DNA of 64,000 nucleotides, from NCBI RefSeq assembly GCF_036417845.1, contig NC_089978.1, forward strand, positions 88,902,007 through 88,966,006. The letters are read 5' to 3'. Of the stretch, positions 12,069 through 25,366 are shown piece after piece (the stretch's first letter is position 1; the number at the start of each line of letters is the position of its first letter). The notes below the pieces were generated by a model. The model made no database searches, was not told the DNA's origin, and saw only the letters and a program-made list of their open reading frames with translations. Position numbers and translations under genes: made by a program. Source of the DNA: Apteryx mantelli. Lineage: Eukaryota; Chordata; Aves; Apterygiformes; Apterygidae.

Positions 12069-15000
12069 AGCAAGCTAATTATTCCCTCTCTCTGTGTTTT
12101 CCCTTCTCACTAACATATTAACCCATTTGCTGGCACCTGGACTTCACGGCTAAGTGGGTGTTGAAAATGCCTGAATGTTACTGTTGGCACAGCAGTGCTG
12201 GTCTGTAGGGAGAAACCTTGAGGGTCTTTTTCTTTCAATGCTGATGGAGTTTAGTGCCAGCCCTTTTTAATAAGCAACTCTGTTTGCATGGAAAGCTGAA
12301 GAGAAGTGACTGACATGGGCATGAAACTTCCAGTAAGACCAGCTCAAGTGGCCCATGAAGACTGAAGGTTGAATGTGCTTTAGCCTACTAGTTCCCAGCC
12401 TGTAGTCTGCAGGCCAGTGGTGACTCACAAGGAAGTGTACAGAGTTTTATGTTCAGATATCACCAGAAAGGTGACCTGAGAGGAAAAAGAGATTAACAGG
12501 GGTCTATTGATCCCAAAAGAAAACAACTAAGGTTGTACGTTTTTCAGAGAAAGGCTAGGGTCAGATCTTTTAAAAGTGATTATGTTACCTAACTGCTACT
12601 GATTGAACTTCGTTGTAGTGGGAACACCTGAAAAACCTTCTAAAATCTGTCCTATGGGAGATGAGTTTTCCACTTGCCTGCACAGTTCACTGTATTTCAA
12701 GAAACCAATTTATGCCCATGCATGTGGGAGGAGAGGCGGACTCATAGCATCAGGTGGAAAACTCCAGCATATCAGCATATCACAGAGCTCTGTGAGAGCA
12801 CCATGCCGTGCTTAAACACCGTGTTGCTTATTCCTTTTCTCAGTGATCAGTGATGTGACTTGTAGTGCTTTCCTAATATGAGTTGATTTCCCATGTTACC
12901 ATGGCTTCCCATACACATGTGCAGGGGTGACTTTATACAGCACACATAGCTGTGCAGATACAATCTTATAAAACTTTACTTTTGGTTTGTAGACTGGGGG
13001 AAAAGGAAACATCTAGCTTTGTCTGCCTGTAGTCCACCCAAATAGTGCAAAAAATGACTGCAATTCCTTCTTTTCTTCTGCATCATAAGTATTTGGATAT
13101 GTCTCCCCCTTGTGCAGTTTAGAATCTTAAGATTAACCTGAACAGGAGCAAAGATGCATTTAAGCCTTGCACTGAGAAACCAAGAAGTTCTTCTTTGGAG
13201 GATTTCTCTTCCCTCCCTTCCAACACAGCCAAAATTCACATCCATTCTCCTTCTATCCTTTTGCTTTCTCACCTTAAATACAGAGAGATCCATTCTGTCT
13301 CTCCCCTACCTATTCTCCCAGGGTTTACAACCTCAGTCTGGCTGTCTGCTCCCATTGACACGTTACATCCCCTGCCCCTACCTGCATGTTCTCACACTTC
13401 AGCCAGCAGATAGCTTGAGCAAAGGCTTGAGGACTTGCAGCAAGAAGCCTTCCCTTCACTGGGGAACAGCAGATGTCTGTTTACCACGTTACCTAAAAGT
13501 GAAATCACAGGAGGACCAGGCGGTTTTTAATAGACCTTATAGATAGACATGGCGCACCCAACATGCTGTGGCATAGGAAAATTGCAAAACACTTTGTCTG
13601 CTCTAGGATTTTGTCACTTATTAGTTAGCTTGCGTCAGCTAATATGTGGTAGACAAACTTCTCTTTTTCTAATGTAGATGCATCAGGATCAAGAAGATAA
13701 AAGAGAAGAGCAGGGATTTGTGCATCAGCATGAGACGTGTCAAGGCTTGTTTTTATCTGGCTTCAGACCATTTCCCAGAGGACAAAAATGCTCTCTCAGT
13801 TTTGGTAGAGCATTTACTGACAGCCAGAAAAAGTCCCTGGGAGATTTCAGTTAGATGGCTCCCCAGTGCTAAAGGTAAAGCAGGTATAACTGTAAAATTG
13901 GAAGCAAATCTTTTGAGTTTTGTAGGGGTAAAATAACATATGGCAGCTGTTTAATAATGTAATTAGTGCTGTGTTCTAACAAAATAACCTCCTTAAGATC
14001 CTGAGAAAGCTGAGCTGAGCTGGTTTCTCTGCCAGAGAAAGTGAGCTCACCAAAAGGAAAGAAAATGGGAGTTTGGATTTCAGTGGAGCATGGGGGATTT
14101 CAGTTCAACTGGTTGTGTGTTGTTCACTCTCTGTCACAGAATTTGCAGCAGCTCAGCTTTCTCAGGATTTGCAGAAGGTGGTAATTTTGTTCAAATGCAG
14201 GGCTAATTGCAAGTAGAGCAGTGGGTGTGCACGACAGGAGTTGCACAGTGAAGCAAAGTGCGTCACTAAGCTGTAAAGATAGCAAACAGCAAACAGGATA
14301 GTGAAAAAACAGAGAATGCAGTCAGAGTGGTCAACCTTGTCCGTCATGCAGGATGAGAAGAGAAGTCTAAAGATAACAGGAGGAGCCTGAGTAGCATTAG
14401 GAGGAATAGGCAAAGTACAAAGGGGCATCAGAGGAGAGTCTCAACCCTTGAAAAATCTGACCTTTTGGTATAGCAGGTGATAAAACCAATAATTAATTGT
14501 GTTGCACTATCCTTGCATGGGCAGTTATCTGCACTCATGGCCCCAGGTACAATTGCTGGTTCTTCTGGTACCTCACTGAAGGGGAAGAAGCAAGTAAGCT
14601 TTCAGTGGCATGAGCTTTTACAGGGAAAGTGAGTCACAGAAGTGCAGGAACCTCCACTGAAAATTTCTAGGGATTTTCTCAGATATTTAGAGCAAATCTG
14701 TGAGAAAAGCATGCCTAGAGATTCTCTGTATCCATGGAATGATGTGTTAGCTGCCTGGGTTGCAAGGGTGACCTTCTACATGTCCCTAATTCCATATCAT
14801 CTTCCTGATATTAATGACCAGAAGACTAATGATCTACTCTCAGACCATGTAAATATCAATGTTAATTCTTTTTTTCTGCTCACTTTTCACTCAAATACCT
14901 TATGTTCTTATTGATTGCTCTTGAGATATTGGTTTATTGGAGGAAAATAATGGAAAGATGTATGGCCCAATGGAGCCAGGAGGTGGTTACACTTATTACA

Positions 15001-17381
15001 TCATGGACCCCGGGTCGCTGTCATTTTAACAACAAGCAGGAGTATAATGTAAAAAAATCCCACCAAATTTTCCTGAATGCCAACAACCCCAACCATTTTC
15101 TGACCATAATTTCACCCACTCAGCCATAATCTCCAGCTTCCTCTCCTGAGAAAGTGTAAAAATGGATGCAGATATTTGTGGCATTTTAAGAAGTGGGAGT
15201 AGAGTACAAAAAGTTCCAAAACTATTCCAAATGGAAAGCAGAATAATGAAAAATAACAACACAGCATTAACTAGTCTGAAGCATTGTTCAGCTGCTGAAT
15301 TTAATTCAGTTAAAAGCAAATGGTTTTGTGTTCACTTGAAGATACAGCAGAAACTTTGTTGTTACAGAATTTGGTGCCTGGGTATTCTGGGATTTGGAAG
15401 ATATGGTGCAGAATTTAGATCCTGCGTGCTGCAGAGTTTATGAAGCTTTATTTCTGCCCCAAAGTGACAGAGTTGTTCTAGCATGGATGAGGCTGGGGAC
15501 AAAATTATTTCCTCAGAGAAAAGACCTTCCTTTTCAGTAGTATGTGGAAACAGCTATCTACCAATGTATTCAGAGAAACAAGGCAACTGGAGAAATGCAA
15601 CCCATGACTCAGCAGCCAAGTGAGGGTGAATAACAACTTGCTGTATAGACTGCTGCAAGGTCAGTCTACAAATCCCATTAGGCCTTTTCTCTACTTAAAT
15701 GAGGCATTACCTGAGGCCTTATTCTTTCTCAAGAAGACAGTCCTGCTGGCATAGCATATCACTTGCATACAAATCCACCAATTTAAAAAAAAAAGAAAAT
15801 ATTTTTAAGCTCAGCTGTATATCTAATCAAGTATCTCAGATCCTTTATGGCACCCAGGGTTTCACCAGCACCTACAGGAAATCAGTCACACCCTTCAGCC
15901 AAAGGGTGAAGGAGGCAAATTTTGTGTATAATCTCATTCCCACCTACTGAGAACTTACTCCAGTCATTGAGAGCAGTACATCACACCCAGTGGAAAATGT
16001 TAAGGGCTTAGGATGTGTTAGCATGACTCCCCCTGCCTTCCCCCGAGCCGTGGGTGGAATGAGGTTGTATCTTGCCCTGTCTGAGTTTCTCTAACGTCAG
16101 CAACAGCGAGACATTTAGGGAAAGGGACCTGCTGTTTTTCCTCACTGCTCTTGCCTTCATATCAAATCCATTCTCTCTTCTAAATGCTGCTCATTCGTAC
16201 AGTAGCTGAGTGATGTTAGAGCCTGGGGGAGGCGAGCCCCAGACAAGCAGAGGTGATGTACTGATGGGCTTCAAAGACCTGTCAGCCTGGTGCTGCAGGA
16301 GGGCACCTAGACTTCTCCCCAGTCCTGCCTAATAATGTCCCAGCTAGCTACACCTCTTTCCATGCAGTCTCAGCTATTCCTGTTTGGAGCTAGAGTAGAA
16401 ATTATCTGTCTGCAGTCCCCCCCACAACATAGCAGCAGGCTGCGTACCTGAGGAAGTGAGCCCTGGGGAGCTCAGCGGCGCTCCAGCTGATGCCGATGGC
16501 CAGGCTGGTGGCAGGCAGTCACTTATCTGCACAGGCCAACCTGAGTTCCAGCTTCTTTAAAGGCATTTCCTATTCAGGACTGATGCTAGGGGTTAAACCC
16601 AAACTGTTTTGAGGGCTGCCTTTGTCCTTCACTGTGGTCGGGACCTTTCATGTTTCAGGAGCCCGGGGGTTTTCAATGGCAAGCCTGAAAGTGGTGGCTG
16701 ATCCAGGCTCTAGATCACCCTGGCAAAATAAATTAAAATGGCATGGAGTCAAGGCACTGGCTCACTTCTTCAGTAGAGTTTCCATGTACTTATTAATCCC
16801 CTGAGGATACAATGTGGTTATGCTGCTGGGGGAAAGAGAGCAGAGGAAAGATCTTTTTTTCCCTTGCATAACATGGGATAAGAGGAGGAGAGAAACGGAT
16901 GTAAAATAATCCCCCGTCAGATCTTGAAGGTTTTTTTGCCTTTGCCTTTTCACAAATCACTCCCATTCCCCAGCTCTCAGACTCATTGACTTAGATGTTC
17001 AGTGATAAGAACAGATACAGATATCCCAAACATCCTATCTCATTGCTGCATGGAATTTTTAAGAAAGCATAAAAATCAAGACTGCAGGGGTTTTTAACCA
17101 ATCTTTAGATATTCAGCTATTGCATAATTTCCCCCTTTAACACATTAGATGTTTTTAATAAGAAACACAAGAATGAACTGCATCTCATTTTTATTTTTCT
17201 TTAAGTTTTGCCTGCACGTACAGTGATGAATACAGGTCTCCAAGCCATATAATACATGATGGGAGGATTTAGTGAGTGGATATTTACCAACTGAAGGAAC
17301 CCAACAGCTCTGTACAGACCCACAACACCTCCATCAATAAAAAAATCTCTAGTTCTTCTTCATGTCTGTATCACTTTAAAA

Positions 17382-17470
17382 AAATTGAGTGCTTTAAAAA
17401 CCACAAGTGATAAAAAATGAGTGCTTTAAAAATACCATAAGTGACAGCATTATTGGCTATTGAACAACAC
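17382..17470. repeat. duplicated segment, copy 1, with internal tandem duplication
   Basis: Two near-identical units of about 30 bases stand in tandem: GAGTGCTTTAAAAACCACAAGTGA-like at 17386 and GAGTGCTTTAAAAATACCATAAGTGA-like at 17419. The second runs into CAGCATTATTGGCTATTGAA and CAACAC, ending at 17470. The last 40 bases recur about 1 kb downstream at 18473-18517. Confidence 0.75.
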
Positions 17471-18298
17471 AGTAGCCCCCACAAAATGTACAAAGGAATA
17501 AACTGACCGGAGATAGAACAAGATTAATTGCTGACTGCAAAATTCTTTGATTGTGTAAAGATCTATACAAATGTAAATACTTTTTGTGAGGGGAGGTGGA
17601 GGTTTTGGTCTCTGGCTTTCTTGTTTGGAGCTGAGGTGAGTAGTTATTGTACCGTATGGTGCTGGCTTGAGCGAGAGGATGCCTCAGGTAGTTCATGGTG
17701 AGCATGTCTTCTCAGCGTAGAAATGGCACTTCTAAGCACTAGCTTGCCCCACCATACTACCCTGTCGATGGTATGGATAGAAAACCCACCAAGCATGGAG
17801 GGAGGCTGAGGCTTCGCTATGTGTGGGTACTTCAGCACGTGCTGAACTTTCAGCCAGTGAGTACGGCCATTTCTTGGCATGGGATCACCCACAGGATAAA
17901 AGTTATGCTTGAAACTAAAGAGCTGTAGCCTTCCTACAGGGGATTTAATGAAAGCATTGTGAGGACATGGGCATGTTGGCCCGGGAAAACATATGCAATT
18001 AGGAAAACCAAAACTGGGTGGGAGGATCTCATCCCTTGGGCTCTGGAGAGATCTGAGCTCACCAGGCAGTAGCCACTGGTGTGTGTGCAGGTGTCAGTGA
18101 TGTCGGGAATGGACACGCTGCCTGCCTGGCTCGCTCCCCCAGGGCTACCCTGGCTTTTGCTGGTCACCACACATCTAATCACAGCTTCACCAAAACTTTG
18201 CAAGTTGCTACTGAATCATCAAAAGTTTCTTATGGGGAAAACAATGTGTGAGAAGCTGATGTTTTGATGCTTTCTAACCAACCTTTGGTTGAATTCAT

Positions 18299-18339
18299 TT
18301 TTAAAGGAGCAAAATCTTTCATTTTTTGTTCCTTTAAAA
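18299..18339. repeat. AT-rich hairpin, 16-bp arms
   Basis: The left arm TTTTAAAGGAGCAAAA (18299-18314) pairs with the right arm TTTTGTTCCTTTAAAA (18324-18339) across a nine-base loop. The only non-Watson-Crick position would be a G-U pair in RNA. It lies inside the CNKSR2 intron between the two copies of the 17.4/18.5-kb duplication. Confidence 0.7.
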
Positions 18340-18472
18340 TGCTCCCGGTACTAGTCAGGATGAACACCAAAAAATCCATAATGCAGACAGCTGTGGTTTG
18401 GTTGCTGCGCTGCTGGCTAGTCACTCATGGATACGTTCATATGTCCAGTGTCTGCATATTAGTACAGTAAAA

Positions 18473-18517
18473 AATTACCACAAGTGATTGATAGCATTAT
18501 TGACTATTGAACAACAC
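18473..18517. repeat. duplicated segment, copy 2
   Basis: This matches the end of the 17382-17470 block: an ACCACAAGTGA-like start, then AGCATTATTGACTATTGAAC and AACAC. One substitution (TTGGC to TTGAC) and a short indel separate the copies. Both copies are in the same orientation. Confidence 0.75.
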
Positions 18518-19004
18518 TCATGAATATCAGAAAATAGAGACAAAAAGAAGTGGGCTCTAAACTAGTAGGAAGGAAATTATATGTCATTCCAAGACCATCA
18601 GTTAGAAACATATCCTCAAATGTCAGAACATATCAGAACTCTCTGACAGAAATTAGATTCCTCATCACCTTCTTCAACAAGATGCTTCTAATCCTCCCTT
18701 TTCTTGTAATAACCAAGTTACCAATATATTTATTTACAATTAAAGATGTGATTTCTGACAGTATGTGACCATAAGGTTACTTCACCTTGCACTACTACTT
18801 TTTTCTCCTTTCTGTACTGGTCAAAGCTTTATAATTCTTGGAAGTTTTTTTCCCTTTCTCTTCAAGGCAATAGTTAGAGAAGGAGTAGCTAGACTTGCAG
18901 CACTTTTTTTCTGGAAGTGTGAAATGTTCACCTTCTGGTTTAGTTAAACCTGTTAAACCTTTTGCAAAGATTTTTGATAGATTTTTGTATAACCGTTTTA
19001 ATGA

Positions 19005-21888
<2,884 letters not shown>

Positions 21889-22101
21889 AGGGCTCTCTTT
21901 TTGCCATTTACTACACTCCAGCCCTTTACTTAAGTGCATAAAGTAGTTTTTATATCACTATGTGGGAGCTCTAGTAAATTATATTTTAATGTTACTCAGC
22001 TGTGTGAAGTAAACATTCATTGGTTAACAATACCATATCTTTAATGAGGATTTGTATATTTTATATGCTACCAGTGCTCCGCTTGTGTTTACCTTCTGTG
22101 A

Positions 22102-22107
22102 AATAAA
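22102..22107 (+). terminator. CNKSR2: proximal AATAAA poly(A) signal of CNKSR2
   Basis: A canonical hexamer lies 214 bases past the stop. TTAAAGAAAAGTATTTAAAA and a TTTTTGG stretch follow. It is a candidate for a short 3' UTR form. Confidence 0.5.
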
Positions 22108-23386
22108 TGAACATGGTCTTTAACTATTAAAGAAAAGTATTTAAAAGCATTTTTGGAAGACTGTGGCCTTCACACGGAAAGTTCTAAAAGATGAATGTTT
22201 TGTTACTGAAGGTCACTTTTACAAAGATATTTTATATTATATAACTCCAGTATTGCATTGCATTTTTGGAGTGCAGGTACTATTTTGGTGGTGTGAAAAA
22301 ACCTTTTTTTATACTTAATAAGAAACTCTAGGAGTTTTCTTAAATGACAGGGAAAAAGTGTAATGCAGTAGCTGTGTTTCAGTTTTGTCAAACAGATAAA
22401 AGGATAAAAATCAGCAAACAAATGACTAATGTGAATTTAAGTGTTAAAAGGTTAGGTCTTATTTCCTTGTGCTTTTTTAAAGCCTGTTGCTAAGGTTTAC
22501 CATCAGTGCAAAGGGATGCTGGTTTGTATTCTAATTAAGACCAAATTATGTGTTATTTGTCTCTTAATTATATTTGGTTGATTTTTTTTTTTTAATTAGT
22601 CATGGTCCTGTCATTCATGCTGTTTTTCTACTGAAGGTATTGGTATAATATGCAGATTCTGGAAAAGAGAAAATTTCGACTTTGAACATCCTTGATAAAG
22701 GTATTTCGCCTGCCCAGAAAAGCAGCAGTGGAAAAGGTTCCCAGTGAAATGTTCTGAATCTGAGAGGCTTTGAAAATTCCCACAATAGAAAAGGATTTTT
22801 CAAACAGCCTTTTATTTATTTTGTGAGCTGTGAAATTTGACCATATTGTACGCAGGGAAAATGTGTGATGGGAACAGAGTTGAGCACAGAACCTGAAAAA
22901 TAGCTGAGAACTAAAAAAGCCTGGTTTGCTTTTGAAAGGAAAGGGAAGACTCTGGATTCTGCTGACTTCACAAGCCAATTAAAATGTTTGAAACTTCCAT
23001 GAGATTTGAGATTAGCTGGATACAACCCGGTGAATATGAGTAGTAATATCTCCTTAGAGTTAGGCACATGCTAGGAAAGTGGGAGGTAAAGCTTAAATCA
23101 TGTGTTTACTCTTTATGAGCTCGTTTTTGAAAAGTGAGCAGAGCTTGACAAAATATTTGTGCTGCTTTTCAATGTTTTGCTGCATAAGTTAGGACTCATG
23201 ATATGATTTAATAATGCTCATGTGAAAGGGAAAAGCCTCCTTTATACTTCTTACAGTGAGCTGTACTCTTAACAAACTTCAGACTATTGCCTGTACAGCT
23301 CAGTGAATGTAATTTAAACTTCATGAGCTCTGATATTTCCTGGCAGTTATCTCCATGAGGGGATGAATGAAAGAATGGACAGATGA

Positions 23387-23486
23387 TTTTTTTTCTTCTC
23401 CTTCCCTCCTTCCTTCCTTGCTTGCTTCCTTCCTTTCTTTCTCTCTCTCTTTCTTCCTTTCTTCCTTCCTTCCTTCCTTCCTTCCT
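23387..23486. repeat. pyrimidine tract, (TTCC)n/(TTTC)n microsatellite
   Basis: One hundred bases are almost purely T and C on the plus strand. The tract begins as a T run, then has CCTT/TTCC units, an eight-base CT run and a clean (TTCC)n ending at CTTCCTGG. Only two G's interrupt it (near 23420 and 23424). It lies inside the presumed CNKSR2 3' UTR. Confidence 0.95.
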
Positions 23487-24157
23487 GGTTATATTGTTGC
23501 ATTTGGATTGCAAATGTTTTGCAGATTTTGCACAATTGTACAGAGGAGTGGCCTTTCTGTAGCCCATTTTAAGTAATCCTATATCCAAGTCGATATGAAT
23601 GACAAATCATGTATTAACATTTGTATAGAATTCTTGATCCAGTGTAATATTTGTACCATTTAGAAGAATATTGTTTGTATAAACTGGACATTTACTTACT
23701 GCATGGGTACTGACTTGTATATTAAATTCGTGAGGTTTTTGTAAATTTCTCTTAAAAAAATGCTTGACTTGAGATGGATTGTGCTATTGTTCCAAGCATT
23801 TAGATTCTCTTGCTATTGTTTACTGGACCAAAAGTAAATATATTCATATAAAAACTCTTTAGATCTGATGGATGTATATGCACACTGTGTAGTTGATTCC
23901 TTGTCAAAACCAAGACAGATCAGAAGACTTAGATCTGTTGCTATGCAACAGCTATTCTGTCTGCACTTTACATTAGTAAAGTCAGCTTGATTGCTTTAAA
24001 GGTGAAAATTAAACATTACAGTTTTTTAAGCTAGTCTAGTGACAAAGAACAGGTGTACTATCCATTGTGCTGCCTTAAGACTATTAAATGTTCTTCTATA
24101 TATATTTTTATTGTGTTAAGCCTCAGCTTAGAAAGGGAACATTGTAAAATGAAGTAC

Positions 24158-24188
24158 AATAAATTTAGCTTTTAAATCGATGTTTATT
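24158..24188. terminator. facing poly(A) signals of CNKSR2 and KLHL34
   Basis: The plus strand has AATAAA at 24158-24163. Nineteen bases on, TTTATT at 24183-24188 is AATAAA on the minus strand. Each signal's expected cleavage zone (10-30 bases downstream) falls on or across the other. This fits the tail-to-tail layout of CNKSR2 (+) and KLHL34 (-) and suggests transcripts that meet or overlap by a few tens of bases. A further plus-strand AATAAA at 24488-24493 and a minus-strand one at 24112-24107 could lengthen the overlap. Confidence 0.55.
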
Positions 24189-25366
24189 ATTGGAGATTCA
24201 ATATACTCCACACAAGAGTGATTCTCTAGCATCTGGCTGTGCTACCTGCATTTCACAGGTCAGTATGCCTTAAAGTACACTCCCAGTCTGTGCCTTCGGA
24301 CTTTGGACATGGCCAAAAGGAAGTAAGACTATTGCTGTTTTGGATGTAGGCAGACACTGAATACAGACTTCTGAAAACCTCTGGTTACCTTCCTCCTCTT
24401 TGATGAAAGTAAACCTTTTTTGACTGCCTGGTTCTCTCATGTGCTAGTTCAGCAACTGTGAACAATTTTACAATTCTGACCAGGTATAATAAAGTGTAAA
24501 GTACCCAGGTAAGTATCAGGGCATTAGTTGCAGCCACTGTAACTCCTGTAATATGGTTCGTAGAGCCTTAAAATAAGTATACCTGTTCAGTCCTGGCCAT
24601 CTAAACTAACACAAGGTTTGTATACACAAGAAATGTACTGTGTCAATACTGTGTGTGTTTAAAATAATACAAAATAAGCATCTGAAGAGCATACTACAAC
24701 AAAGGCTGTTCAGAAAGAAGTGGCTTTCTGCTTCAGTTCTTCTATGGAACAATCACTGTTTTCACATATGGCCATAACTGAGGCTACATTTCAAAAAACC
24801 CATGCTTTCTGTCCAGTAATTTCATGTTGGTTAGCTAAGGCATTCTTGCCTAGTATGTAGCATATGAAATAATACCTTTTTCTTGGCACTACTTATTATT
24901 AGTTCTCGTAGGCATCAATTTTCTAGCCTTTATACAGCTCACTTTCATTTTGCTTAGCCATAGCATAAAATTCAATAGCACTTACCAGCTGGGAAAATTA
25001 CCTCTGATTAGGAAAACAGAAAAGATGGATTATATTTTTTAACCTTTGAAAAATCTGACTTGCAACAGTTATTAATTGCAATCTAGGTGTTATTCTTCCA
25101 AAAAAAGTTGAGCATTGTGATTCTAGCTCATCTTCTCCAAACATGCTACTTGCTACATCCATTCTCCTTGAGATCAGCTTTCAGCTGTATAAGTCACAGC
25201 ACCTTTTCCCATGCTAGAGCCAGCTTTTCATGCCTATTTCCACTGAGCGTATTGCTTGTCAAAGTAAAACCTTGAGTCTGTCACGTTTAGTGCCACTGCA
25301 ATTACCTTTTTCTTCTCCAGGACAGCCCTGCTGGCTCATGTCCTGGGATGATTATTCCACAAAGTG
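24170..25366 (-). other. KLHL34: KLHL34 3' untranslated region (end inferred)
   Basis: Non-coding sequence lies downstream of the KLHL34 stop on the minus strand. The first convincing minus-strand AATAAA is at 24188-24183, giving a 3' UTR of about 1.2 kb. I see no repeats or hairpins in it. Confidence 0.5.

Larger units (their letters stand above)
21889..24175 (+). other. CNKSR2: CNKSR2 3' untranslated region (end inferred)
   Basis: AT-rich non-coding sequence follows the CNKSR2 stop, with several T runs and ATTTA words. AATAAA signals are present at 22102-22107 (short form), 24158-24163 and 24488-24493. The end is set provisionally at the second signal, because a minus-strand signal for KLHL34 faces it there. 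A 100-base pyrimidine tract (23387-23486) lies inside and would appear as a CCUU/UUCC repeat in the mRNA. Without transcripts the true cleavage sites are unknown. Confidence 0.65.

Noticed and set aside
13154..13546. 130-codon plus-strand ATG frame in the CNKSR2 intron
   Set aside because: It comes from a pyrimidine-rich stretch (Leu/Ser/Pro-rich translation) with no splice or homology support.
23347..23588. Arg/Lys/Glu/Gly-rich minus-strand frames
   Set aside because: They are translations of the TTCC/GGAA microsatellite.
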